64,000 bases of DNA. Source: Bolinopsis microptera (Eukaryota; Ctenophora; Tentaculata; Lobata; Bolinopsidae). Position numbers and translations under genes: made by a program. Of this stretch, positions 12,899-24,300 are shown in pieces (positions within the stretch are counted from its first letter, which is position 1; the number at the start of each line of letters is the position of its first letter). The notes under the pieces are model-generated. The model did not search any database and was not told where the DNA came from. It saw only the letters and a program-made list of their open reading frames with translations. The stretch covers positions 2,419,675 to 2,483,674 of the forward strand of contig NC_087078.1 of the NCBI RefSeq assembly GCF_026151205.1, read 5' to 3'.

Positions 12899-14564
12899 GT
12901 GGGTGTGCTGTGGGCGGAGTATTGGGTGGAGGTACTGAGCTGGGGGCGGTAGCAGGGAGGGCTCCACCCTTTCTAGCAATATTAAACAGTCTGTTAAATA
13001 TATTATATTTGTTTAATTTGTATTCGCGCATTTTGGTTTATTAATACTTATATGTGAGACTAGTGTAACCCGTGCCTACGGCCGGGACTTCACTATCGCA
13101 GTTGAAATGTTTAAGTATAAACCCGCCTATTATATTCGAAAACATGCATTACATTTTCGTAGTTAAACCGGTGCGAAAGCATGAACTCGCTCAGTCAAAA
13201 CAGACCGCAATTTAATTCTGAGTGCCTCTCACGTATCTAATAGTAATACTTGATAGGGAATCTTGAGGTCTACTGCCAAATTACCTAATTATATATCAAA
13301 TCTGTTATGGGGGAGAGAGAGCGAGATAAGAGAGACTCAAGCGAGAGCACTTGAGACACTTTTAAGTATCACATTTGGGACACAAAATGATCAATTAAAC
13401 CACTTACCACCGGCCGATTTTAAAATCATTTGGCTCGGTCAGAGTTTTGTCGGCACTATACCGAAAAAACCAGTCCCGTAACTCAAACCGTTTCCTTGAT
13501 TAAGCCAAACCTTGAGATTATTAGTATTGATTCTGTGATTAAATATATTTTTTGATTATAATGTTATGATCGTACAAAATCTATTGTATTCCAGTATTTT
13601 GAAATGGATTGGAGATGTTAAAAACAGGTTTATAATTTGTTTCACTCCTGGATTAAAAGCTTGAATATAATATATTATACACTATACAGTCTATATTACA
13701 GAGATTACAGTCGACCACGCATTTGACCAGTGCTGCAGAACAGAGAGGTGCAGCAAAATGGTATCAAATCAATCGGTCATGATGAATAGTGGAGTGATTG
13801 TAATTTGTGGGCCGGGCTTCTCATAATAATTAATAGCACATGACTTTATGATCATACTCCAAAAATAAACTGTTTTCAATATCAGACCTCTTAGCTTGCA
13901 TTCTTAGATGGGCCAAACATTTGAAATTTCTTATGAGATCTGACATGAAATAACCTACTGATGATTGTGGGAGACATGGAGTTACAGCACGTGTACATTT
14001 TAATTGCACTACCTTCCTTACCAACGTCTAAAACAGTTAACTTCTTTACCATTGTTTACATTCGAGCCTGCTAACTTATGAAATTTGTTGCCTGAAGAGA
14101 TACGGGTGGCTCTTGGACTAAACGGAAACCTATCTAAGCTTTTTCTTCAATTACGTTCCGCAGATTCCACCATTGTCCAATACTTGGGTGCTTTGCGCTT
14201 GCTGGAAACTCAATAATAGGCTTGGCGGGTACCCAAGCGTGCTGTCCACAGCCATTGTGAGCACCGTGACACTCCTATTGAAAATACAAAAGTTAAGCAA
14301 AATAAGTTCGTTAAAGTTCTTAACTCCGACAGTAGCTTCTTGCATCTGCACTATGCAGTAGGGTCATATCTTATTAGCTACTGACACGTACTTACCTTTA
14401 CTTCCTTGAATCTTCCTATCTTAAATGAAACGGTTATTTACATACTACATAGTCTCTTAAAATTGCAATCAAATTTGCAGAGGTAGGTTCAAACATTTAA
14501 CCATTTAGTCAACTGGTTATGGATTAGAGGGCGATAGGCGATAACCGTCTCGTACACATAGATA
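12899..14564. other. Unassigned DNA
   Basis: Small frames at 13263-13481 (+), 13830-14024 (-) and 14151-14361 (both strands) have no recognised family. At 14151-14361 both strands are open, so coding direction cannot be decided. No splice chain was found. Confidence 0.4.
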
Positions 14565-14806
14565 GTCACGTGGTGTGATATTTTAAGTCACGTGGTGTGA
14601 TATTTTAAGTCACGTGGTGTGATATTTTAAGTCACGTGGTGTGATATTTTAAGTCACGTGGTGTGATATTTTAAGTCACGTGGTGTGATATTTTAAGTCA
14701 CGTGGTGTGATATTTTAAGTCACGTGGTGTGATATTTTAAGTCACGTGGTGTGATATTTTAAGTCACGTGGTGTGATATTTTAAGTCATGTGGTGTAATC
14801 ATGAGC
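14565..14806 (+). repeat. 22-bp tandem array of E-box units
   Basis: Ten identical copies of GTCACGTGGTGTGATATTTT plus AA start every 22 bp from 14565 to 14763. An eleventh, degenerate copy at 14785 has CATGTG in place of CACGTG. Each perfect unit holds the palindrome CACGTG, the core bound by bHLH-ZIP proteins such as MYC/MAX, USF and MITF/TFE. The 22-bp spacing is about two helical turns, so the sites lie on roughly the same face of the DNA. The identity of ten copies points to recent expansion. Whether the array is functional is not shown. Confidence 0.97.
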
Positions 14807-15850
14807 GTGTGATTGAGTTGCTGCACGTTTAAAAGGTATACCTGCTCTTCCTCGCTCATTTAGCATGACATTACAACTATCACAGTGCCAGCAAGCACGA
14901 CCGCCGCCATTATACTCACTATACTATTTACCCCCTTTACTGTTTTTCAGGCATTAAGACTCACCGAAAGTAGTTCAACAGGCATATTTTAAGTTCAAAA
15001 CATTCTAATTCAATGTCAAAGATGACAGGAATAAGAAATAGTTATGTGGAGGTTTTTAAGAAATTTGCGCGAAATTTGCGAAATTCGGTAAAAAATCCCA
15101 AAATCGCTATATTCAATTTCAGGTGCCTTAAAAACCATGTCAAAATTGAGTTAGAGATCTGAAATTTTTCAGGGCTGCTAAATGTTGACCAAATCGACTG
15201 TAAAAAAATTTCAAGTTTCAGAAGTATCGGGAAGTGGGTTTTCTGGAACCCCTGTTTTACAACAGATTGTCGTGAAGTATATACATATATATACAAATTA
15301 AACGACCGGTTGACTGGTTGAGTCAGACAAATGTTTCAATCATGATATAAAACCATGATATCATCAGTGATTCGCTATTGAAGTTAGTGCTGTTTTAAAG
15401 AATAATTTTATAAAAATACAAAAGTTGTGATTTAGTATTCTCTGGTGTTGGGCCATCCCTTGGGTTGTGGAGCTCAGTTCTGCTTTCTATAGGTCTATAT
15501 TGTGCATTAGGCTAGTTTAAAAGTTGAAAATCAAAAATTTGCACGCGTGGGGACACACCCAAATTGATATATAATTGCTAAAATCACTGAAAATTTTGCT
15601 CATTCGTGATTTCGATTAGATTCTGCTTTCCCATGACAGTTAAATGGTATTAGATATGAATTTAATGCCAACTTGAATGAGTAAAAAGTGGCATATTCAG
15701 TCAGTGATCGACAGATATGCTTACCTAAACACAAGGAAATGTTATCAAAGGTAAAATTTCGAAATCGTTGAAATTACCTCCTTATTAATGAAGTTATGAG
15801 TTTACATTTCGACTTTTTAAAGTACCCTGACATTAATCAAAAAGAGATGA
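14807..15850. other. AT-rich unassigned DNA
   Basis: An 84-codon minus-strand frame at 15042-15296 reads Phe/Leu-rich with no recognised family. Nothing else could be supported. Confidence 0.45.
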
Positions 15851-16190
15851 TATTTGACCAAAACCCATAATCTGTACTCGGCAATAAAGATTCAATAAAC
15901 ATCAGCTAATTGGACACTAACTACCACCCTTATCCCGAAATACTAGGTATCGACCCGGAAGCAACCCGAAGAGATTTTTACAGCATGTGATTGATGTAAT
16001 TAATCGAAACTTGTTACAATTCGTAAGCCGTGACTGAATGGGAAAAGCGAGCGACCGATTTCATTTTCGGTATCATTTTGCATTTGCGGACGGTTATTCA
16101 AATTAATATCATTTCCTCTTGTTTGGGAAAGAGAGACACTGGCACTGGCAGCCGTCCACTTTACCCATGATTATGGGTTTTGGTCAAGTA
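15851..16190. mobile_element. 340-bp MITE-like inverted-repeat element
   Basis: Left end 15851-15872 contains TTGACCAAAACCCATAATC. Right end 16169-16190 is its reverse complement, with one mismatch over 22 bp. There is no coding capacity between the ends. TA lies at each outer edge, compatible with a Tc1/mariner-type TA target, but the exact boundary is uncertain. This is the structure of a miniature inverted-repeat transposable element (MITE). Confidence 0.75.
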
Positions 16191-16449
16191 TGAATCTCAG
16201 AAAGAAGAGAGCTTTAAAGCACTCGTCACGTGACAAAGCACGGTAACAAACTCAATCACGTGATAATTGGGGGATTCAACTATTCTAACTAATCAATCAT
16301 TACAACTTCCCTGAATCCTCCAACAGAACACGATTTAAAACGTGTATATTTTATAAGCTAACGTAGTGCAAATCAAATGAACTACCGATTGGATCACTTT
16401 GAACAATGAACATGTGTGAAGATCAAGAAAAAACGTCACGCTAATATTA

Positions 16450-16500
16450 CTACTTCTAATACTACTACTACTACTACTACTAGTAATAATAATAATGATA
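16450..16500. repeat. (TAC)n / (TAA)n microsatellite
   Basis: Trinucleotide CTA repeats followed by TAA repeats. On the minus strand they create a poly-Ser run inside an open frame at 16335-16700. Confidence 0.9.
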
Positions 16501-17001
16501 CAACTGTTACTATTGATAGTTCTTTTATTACTAGTACTGGTAATGGGTATCCAGTCTAGCCACCAGCCATCTACTACCGTTATTATATTATTATAGTATC
16601 CTGGCAACTGGTATCCTGGCAACTGGTAAGTCATACCCACAGAAATTTCACACCTAATGCGAAACTTATTTAGCGTATCCAGTAACTCAAACTGATGCAA
16701 TAAGTAAATGATGGTGAAGAGTAAAATTGTGCATCGGAAATTCGTAGAAGAGCCCTGAAAAAATGGTCACCTCCAAACCAACGATTACAAATCAAATTAA
16801 GTAGAATAAGTTGGATTTTATAGGACTACTACTATAGACTTGCACTTAGATGCACTAAATAAACTTTTGCCATATTGAACGTCTTATATTGATTCATTAA
16901 TGTATCCGGTTAGGTGCCGGATCGTGGGGTAGGTGGTCTCCTGCACCTTTCCGTAAACAGCACAATAGATGGATTAATCAACAGCTACAAATACTGTACG
17001 A

Positions 17002-17313
17002 GTGATGGAAGTATTTTTAAATTTCTGGATCTGGCCTATTATCCGCCGCCTCGCGTCACTTATTGTCTTTTTAATCAATACACACGTGACACAGACGTTG
17101 TGTGCTAAAAATAGCCCCCAAAACAGGTCCATCAATTGCACAACTGCTGAATCCTGGAACTGTATGTGCTGCATTACACTGCACTGTCGGTGCTCATTCT
17201 ACGATCTGATAGTTAGCGAGCGGCGGGTTATTCGTGAGAACTTAGAGAAAATCATCAGAAGCCTTCAAGAGAGAGATAAAGTATCAAATACAATCAATTT
17301 ACTAGTATTTTAG
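17002..17313 (+). CDS. Possible short gene or 3' exon, unidentified
   Basis: A 103-codon plus-strand frame starting at ATG 17002. Its last 30 or so residues (from SERRVIRENLEKIIRSLQER) are charged and predicted by eye to be helical. The stop at 17311-17313 is followed at about 17327 by AATAAA, a canonical poly(A) signal, which raises the chance of a real 3' exon. The opposite strand is also open across 16974-17174, and the upstream part is hydrophobic without clear meaning. No family recognised. Confidence 0.22.
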   Translation: MMEVFLNFWIWPIIRRLASLIVFLINTHVTQTLCAKNSPQNRSINCTTAESWNCMCCITLHCRCSFYDLIVSERRVIRENLEKIIRSLQERDKVSNTINLLVF

Positions 17314-17352
17314 TTTGGTATGTCAATAAAGTGCAACGATCACCCCGTATGA

Positions 17353-17394
17353 GGTACAAAACCCATCCTTCATAGTATGATGGATTTGTACCAC
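17353..17394. repeat. Short hairpin (near-perfect inverted repeat)
   Basis: GGTACAAAACCCATC is followed after about 11 bases by GATGGATTTGTACC, which pairs with it with one bulge. A stem of about 14 bp in a 42-bp span could be a small foldback repeat. There is no evidence of transcription. Confidence 0.6.
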
Positions 17395-17872
17395 ATAATA
17401 TATTATATTAACTTCGGAACAAAATGAGCTCTACATTTTACAAAATGAGCTAAAATTCTCAAAGTGCTCGCGTACAATTTACTCTTGATTACGTAATCCA
17501 ATATTTCGTTTTATTAAAACCTATATTCATTAAACCACCCACGTTTTAGTAGTTATATAATGAAAGTAGAGGGTTCACTAATGTAGTAGGAGTATGGACC
17601 AACCAGTTCGTAAACTTGTGGGCTGAAATTATGACAAAACTCACGGTGAATCAAGCAAACACTCAAGAATATTATATTCAACCAGTATAAGTAGTGAATC
17701 ATGTAAACCTAAGAACACCTATTACGGAGCCGATATTTACTAGAACACCCGCTAAGAGTGTCAAGTTACCTCATATCTAGAATCGTAGATGGACAATATT
17801 ATGGTTTGGCATGAACCTTTGATATATTATAGTATAAATCGTTAAAATCAATGCATAAGGACCTCTTATTAG

Positions 17873-17902
17873 TCACCGTTCAGATCTAAAGTTTTGGGGA
17901 TT
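17873..17902 (-). CDS. Alternative terminal exon of the zinc-finger gene (candidate)
   Basis: On the minus strand, TTTCTTCAG is followed in phase 0 by codons for NPQNFRSER and a TGA stop. The phase matches the exon ending at 18384. An AATAAA in minus-strand sense lies near 17513, about 360 bases downstream, which would give a reasonable 3' UTR. It competes with the candidate at 18287-18328. Confidence 0.3.
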   Translation of the reverse strand, partial: NPQNFRSER

Positions 17903-18286
17903 CTGAAGAAACATAAATATAATGATACACAAAAAATAATTCAACGAATAAATAACAAAACAAGAACATATTTTGACCTTACAAAGGACGCGAACTTGAA
18001 CACAGTAGACGGTTACAAAGCTTAACATGAATTAAAACTATGATCCGGAATTTAAAAACCACCGGCGTCTCGTTCACGTTTCTTTATAAGAAAATGTTCT
18101 TTCGCACCGTTGGAAGTTTTAAAATCGTTCGTGGTCGAGGCGGCTTTCAAAAAATTTGCGAATATTTAAAATAAACCATAAAAAATAACTTGAAGTGTAA
18201 GAATGGTGATGACTGATGGTGTGATCTGTTATATAAAAATCTGTGAAATAAATCATTACCTCCGTGGGTTCAACCAGTAACGACAG

Positions 18287-18328
18287 TCAAATAATTGTGT
18301 CTGGTAATTTCCCAATCCGGAAAAGTTC
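18287..18328 (-). CDS. Terminal exon candidate of the zinc-finger gene
   Basis: A strong acceptor, TTTTTGTTGTGTTCAG, lies only 55 bases after the donor at 18383. In phase 0 it opens ELFRIGKLPDTII and a TGA stop. A 55-nt intron would be far shorter than the gene's other introns. A different frame of the same stretch stays open to a GGAG|GTAATG donor-like sequence, so the true C-terminus is undecided. Confidence 0.35.
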   Translation of the reverse strand, partial: ELFRIGKLPDTII

Positions 18329-21300
18329 CTGAACACAACAAAAACACTATATGAAGTGAACATTTTCTAAATGTCTCACATACCTCATTGAGTCGGCTGA
18401 GCTGGGAAGAAACTTGTCCGAGGAGATCCAGACCGCTGATTGTGCCGGGTTCAACGTCTATAAACACATTCTCCAGTGATCCAGGAGATAAAATAGCTGA
18501 AATTTTTTTTGTTGTTAATTAGGTTTATGAAAACATTTTCAAGTGATCCAAAGGATAATAAAAGTAAAATTATTGCCCTTGTTTTTGCGGATTATTACCA
18601 CATTTATCAGTGTCCCGACGGCCAAAAAATAACTGGCGTACTACTAACTTAATAAGCCAACAAATGTAGATCCAGAGAGCCCAAAATAGCTCGGAAAACA
18701 TTTAGGGAGACGCAATATCATTTGGCACCCAGCAGACCTGGCCCATTTCCGGTCCAATGGTTCAGACTTCAGACAAAGATTAAAATAGAGCTAACTTAAA
18801 GATTGGCGAAAACTTATTTCTGATAATATTACAGTGTATGGTATTACATTAAGTCGAGAAACAAGAAGCCTTGGCACGGTAATGCATGGTTTTATCAACT
18901 GAGGGGTTTCAAAAATTCAACTATCACCCTTCAGCTCCTTTTTAGGCATTCAGTTATACAGCTCAGTGGCTGAGAAGTAAATTAATCATTATATTAATAT
19001 TAGTTTTCATTAATTCAAAAACGAAGCTAAGAACTAGAAAAACTAAGACAAAAAAAAAATGTGGACAAATTAACGTTTACAAATTACGGTAGTATCCGCC
19101 GCCTACCACCCAAAATAGACCAATCCCACGGAATGAATCATGGGATACTGATCACTTTCGCTCCTCTGATTGGCTAATCGGGTGACGTGACCAGATTCCC
19201 CTTCCCTCATTGGCTCGTGATCACATTCCCCTCGTCTGATATGCAAGTCAGGTTTAGTACGTGGGGCAAAATCGAAAATTTAATTTGTATCTTAATTTTG
19301 ATGTTAAGGTTGTCGACACATCCGCAGTCTACTGCAATTTATTTTGTTCCTTCACGGGATAATAATCTGCATAAAGTCAGATTTTAGTCTATCGGTACAA
19401 TCTTCTACAAAGCTCAGGTGATTGTTCAATGTTCATGTTGGGTATTTGGGTTGAGTGACAGTGGCAGTGGCCATGCAAATTTGGTCAATCTTTATTATTT
19501 GTTCGTGGGTTTATAACTAAAAAGACTTACAAGTAACAACAAACTAAACGCATGATTTACAATTTCTCTCAGAAACATCAATTTGAACTCTACAACATAA
19601 AATTATGCAGCATTTTTGGATCATCAGAAGTTGATCAACTGATTGCAACACTAACGTAATGACAAGACGCAGATTGTAAAATAAATTTGAAGTTAATTTA
19701 AATTCACGCAAACAGTCAATTTAGTGGGCCACTTATATGCTTGGTATTTAAAGCTTTGACATTATTTCGAGAATTTCGTAGAACTTTTTGACTTAGATTT
19801 CGTGGAATTAATTGCCATAATATTTCATGCCCTAAATCAATCACGGGTTATTTATCTGGCCTTACGCAAGAAATATTGACAGAAACTACAATGAAGTTTT
19901 GATATTTAGTTATTTGTTTTAGGGAAAGATCAGACTTGGAAGTTGTTTTTAATTATCCCTTGTTAAGTTAAGAACGTTTATTTAATATAATTATGTGGAC
20001 GTAACGTGAAAATTTGCCCGATACGGCACATCAGACAGTAATAATAATAATAAGTGGTTCCTGTTCGTACTTAGTTCACCAAAAGGCATGTTGTTGAAGT
20101 CGGTTTTATTGAGTCTATAACTAAAAGTATTAAAATATTTCTTTACTTTCAACGCTACAGTAGTACCAAGGAAATAATTTGAGTGTGAATATGTTATTGA
20201 GCGATGGAAGGTGATTTTAGCCGGTAAATACTGTCCTCACGGCAGTCTGTTCAGTGTTCAGGAAAAAATGTAGCTTGATTAAAACTAGACAACATTTATT
20301 ATAGGTGGTAATCGAAAAATATTTAGTTCTCGGATTTACAAATTTGTAAAATCATTGTGTAGATATAGATATGCTGATCTCGGAATACACGGCCATAATG
20401 CCATAACTCTTGGAAAAATTTTAATAGACATGGTTTAAGGTGTTTAGTAAAATAGTTGTACTCACATGGTTTAGTATCAGGTAGATTAGGGGAAGGTTCT
20501 GGAGTTTCTACTCTTGTTTCTTGGAGGTTTCTAGAAAACTGTCTGGCTCCCTGATCTACTTCAGCCCTGTCATTAACAGCACTGCTCTCCGACGATGTGT
20601 GCCTTCTTTTCAAGATACCTACACAAATATACAGGTATCACAAATCAGGAGTAAAGTAAAAAAGCAAAGAAGCAAAATACTAATTTCCCAAGAATTTAGA
20701 GTACTTGCCTAAATTTCCAGAAAACTCATTTCCAGGGAAATTCTAGGAAGCACCGAGATCAGATGACCGCGATTTTCGCTGATATATCTACATTTAACTT
20801 TAAGAAAGGAGCTGACCGTGAAATTAAATTATAAGTACTTTTAAGTTACAAATTTAAATACTTTTCTGTAACGTACTTAACTAAAACTAGGAGCAATCTG
20901 AACTAGTTTTTAAGTTATCAAGTAGAGCTATGAATAACCGAAAGATCATATCACGCCGATAAACCAGTATAATAACACCCCATTGCGCAGACAAAAGAGC
21001 TGCAAAATTGTGCAAACGGAAGCTGTTCACAGATATTAGTACTAAGTCTTAGATATATAACGGAACCCTAATTAGGTAGTGATACAAATTCAATATCTAT
21101 GCTTCCGAAGAAAGGGGTTGGTGGATGAAAGGATCGAAATTTTGAGGGGATGGATCAACATTTTTGGGGTGAGGGTAAAGTTAGTAGCTGATTAACCGAG
21201 GTAACTTTAAAACTTACCGAGTGGTGAATGCTTGATGGGCTGTGGAGCGAGTATATTAGGAGAGGACACATCAAATGTGATGGACCGTGACTGAAAGAAA

Positions 21301-24300
21301 GGAGAAGAAGGAGCAAGGAGACCCGATCCTGTCTGCTGGACTATGTGGTGGTCCAGGAGTAACTTGTTGTTGGCAGAGTGAAGCTGAGAGTCTGCCAGAC
21401 TTTGTTGCTGGGCTAGCACTTGCTGCGTTATGTACTGGGGGTGGCATTGGAATTATAATTGGAATTTAAATGTATCAGATATTTAAAATTATTGTTTTGT
21501 CAGGTTTAGCTGCTGTAAGGTCGGTAACATTTTAGGTTTGAAACCGTGGAGGGGATCAACCGTCGTGAAATGGGTCGCTTAGTGGTGAAGAATTGTGCAC
21601 CCAGGTTAGAGGTTAATACAATTCGATACTGTTAAGCCATATAGCCGTTAATTCCCAGCGACATGGCTTTCATCTTGGTTTTTATGATAATTTTGCTGGC
21701 TTTCTTTAACTATTTGACAAGCTAGTTAAAGGGTTAGGTAACATGAGCTGATATTTATAAATTTAGAGAGGAGGCGCACAGACAGTAGGCGTACAGACAG
21801 TAGGCGTACAGACAGTAGGCGTACAGACAGTAGGCGTACAAACTGTAGGCGTACAGACAGTAGGCGTACAGACAGTAGGCGTACATACTGTAGGCGTACA
21901 GACTGTAGGCGTGCATACAGTAGGCGTACAGACAGTATGCGTACTGCAGAAGCGTGGAGCGTACTTCAATTAGAGGCGGAGGCGTGCAGATTAGTGCTAA
22001 TATTAGTGAGCTCGGTGCGGAGGCGGTGCACGCCTATGTAACCTGGTACTGATTTCATATTTCGGTACCATGACAACCGATTGTCTGGGTTTCACCGCCC
22101 TCAACACATTAAAAGCTTTCCGTTCGTGGGAGTTAATGAGCGCTCTCAACTCGGATTCCATCATGGGATAATTATAAAATATGATTAATTACGCAACCCG
22201 CGTATAAAACCTAACGGAAGGCGCGATAAAACCAAAACCCCCTCTCTAACATACCTGTGTGACCTGTGACGTATCTCGTAGACTCTGCAAGTACTTGACA
22301 TGTTCATCCACCAGCACTTTACTACTCCTCCACTCCCCACCCTGGCCTGGGGACCTGTTGTACGGCTTGAATGGGCCTCCTTCCGACCCTATGCTCCGTC
22401 TACATAGCGGACTGGTGATGCTGCCCGTGGGGGACCTAACAGTGGAGATGGTTAATTAGTTAATTAGTTAATTGGTTAATTGGTTAATAGATAATCGTAG
22501 CTATAAAACGTATATGTGTGCAGTCTTCCTTGAGTTAAAATGTTAAATGTTCCCTGTTAAAAGAACTCAACTTGTCTTAAAACCAGACACTAATTTAAAA
22601 GGTTAAAATTGTCTGAGAGTCTAAGAATAACTCTAACAAATCATGGTCTGCTGAGCTTTTTTTCTTAAAACCTCGAACCCTGTCGGGGGCTGCAGAACTT
22701 ATATGGGGATAACTTCTCTTATCTCAAGATAAGAGGAGCAGCCACCCACAGCATGGAGATTGCTGGACTGCAGTAGATACTGGTAAGCGATAACCCTTAG
22801 ACAATTTGGCAATTCAATAATTCATCACAATAAACCCTTTTTGTCTTTCTGGGATCGTTCAGATAATATTACGTTACCACTTTTTGGAAATTTTTGCTGC
22901 CCTCTCCGTTATCAATTTTACACTTAACTATTCATTAAAAATCATACTATATTGCACAATAATTTGCACAATAATTTGCACAATAATTTGCACAATAATT
23001 TGCACAATAATTTGAGATCCCTCCTCCTCAGCCCCCGCAGTAATTACGTATTATATGAACGCTCCCTTTTATTTATAGTAAGAAATAGCCAAATAGCTAG
23101 GTTCTCAAATTAACGATTAGCGGCCAATAAAATATATGACAGATAGTGATGCTATTTCTGGAAACCTTTTAAAGAGCACAATAATTACGCCAGCACCATA
23201 TCTGTTAACTAGTATAAAGACTGGCCAGTTTAGTAGTAGCGCATTTATGAAGTCCCAGGGCCGGTACCAAATTAAACTGCTGCCAGAACTAATAGTTAGA
23301 GGGTTGAGCGTGCGAACAGAGCTTGCAAGGAATATAATGGAAAGGGGTGAGGCTGTGATGTTGCAGGATCCCAGGGCTATTAAAGACCTTGCAGGCTGCC
23401 AGAAGGCTGCCAGAAGGGTGTAATGGAGCCTGAATAGCTGACCCTCTCTGAGTAAGCTGATAGAGCAAAAGAGCAGGCTGGGGGTGGGAGGAGCGGAGAC
23501 TCGTGACATATCTTAGGTAAATTGGAATCACAAGGAGTCAAGGTGAAACTTTAGCCCTGTGTGATGAAATTCAATTATGAGCCCCCTGTTGATACCTATG
23601 GGTTTGCGGGTGGTATTTTCGTGTGTTCCCGCCAGATTGCTATGAAATGGGTAAAAATAGAACTCTAGCCATATCATATTTGTACCCAATAAAATCATTT
23701 GCCGCTTTATCAACTAACATAATTACCACTTTTGTAATATCACATACCCCCGATAAACAAAATAGCGGATAACATACCTGAAGTACTCAGTGGAGGGAGC
23801 AGGGGAGTCAGGAGGGTGCCAGGAGGAGGGGGTTTTAAAGGAGGAGGGAGAGGAGGGGCTCTGTTGGGGTACTGGTGACCAGTCTGATCCCTCAGAGATC
23901 CGCCTTCGTGGTGATTCTGAGGGGAGTGGAGGTTTAAATTAGGCTTAAATTAGGCTTAGTATTTAGTTAGTATTTTTTAAAGCAATCAGCAGTCTGTTAG
24001 ATTCCTTCCGTTTATTAATTAAGCAATGTGTTCCTCGAGGAGAAACATTAATAAATTCTGAGCTCCACCACTCTTAGATTTTAGAAAAGGTGCAAACCAG
24101 ATTGGATAAGAATTTCGCAAATGTCTGAAAGATGATCTAATAATGAAATCATGGGATTATTATACTGGTTAAGGTATAAGAGCTGCAGGTTGAATGAAAT
24201 GAAAAAGAGAATGAAATCATCGGGGGTGATTCATATTGGTGTCATGGTGCTATATTTGATTGAATTATGCTTTACGTAACCCGTTTTCGTGATCATGACT

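Noticed and set aside
14565-14806. CRISPR-like regular repeat array
   Set aside because: Units abut with no unique spacers; it is a tandem repeat in a eukaryotic context. The same applies to 54651-56468.
16335-16760. A possible terminal exon of the zinc-finger gene after TTTTTTCAG at 16755
   Set aside because: Phase 0 is open, but the peptide passes through a trinucleotide microsatellite (poly-Ser) and is hydrophobic without sense. Two nearer acceptors fit better.
16974-17174. Another terminal-exon candidate on the minus strand ending at 16974
   Set aside because: Phase-compatible with exon 8, but it overlaps a plus-strand frame with a better 3' signal and lies beyond two nearer candidates.
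21763-21969. A Val-Cys-Thr-Pro-Thr repeat protein on the minus strand
   Set aside because: Consequence of a 15-bp minisatellite inside an intron of the zinc-finger gene.
22660-22700. A B-box-like GGGTTCGAGG on the minus strand, suggesting a tRNA
   Set aside because: No matching T-stem, acceptor stem or A-box at the right distance. The same holds for GGTTCGATC at 45729.
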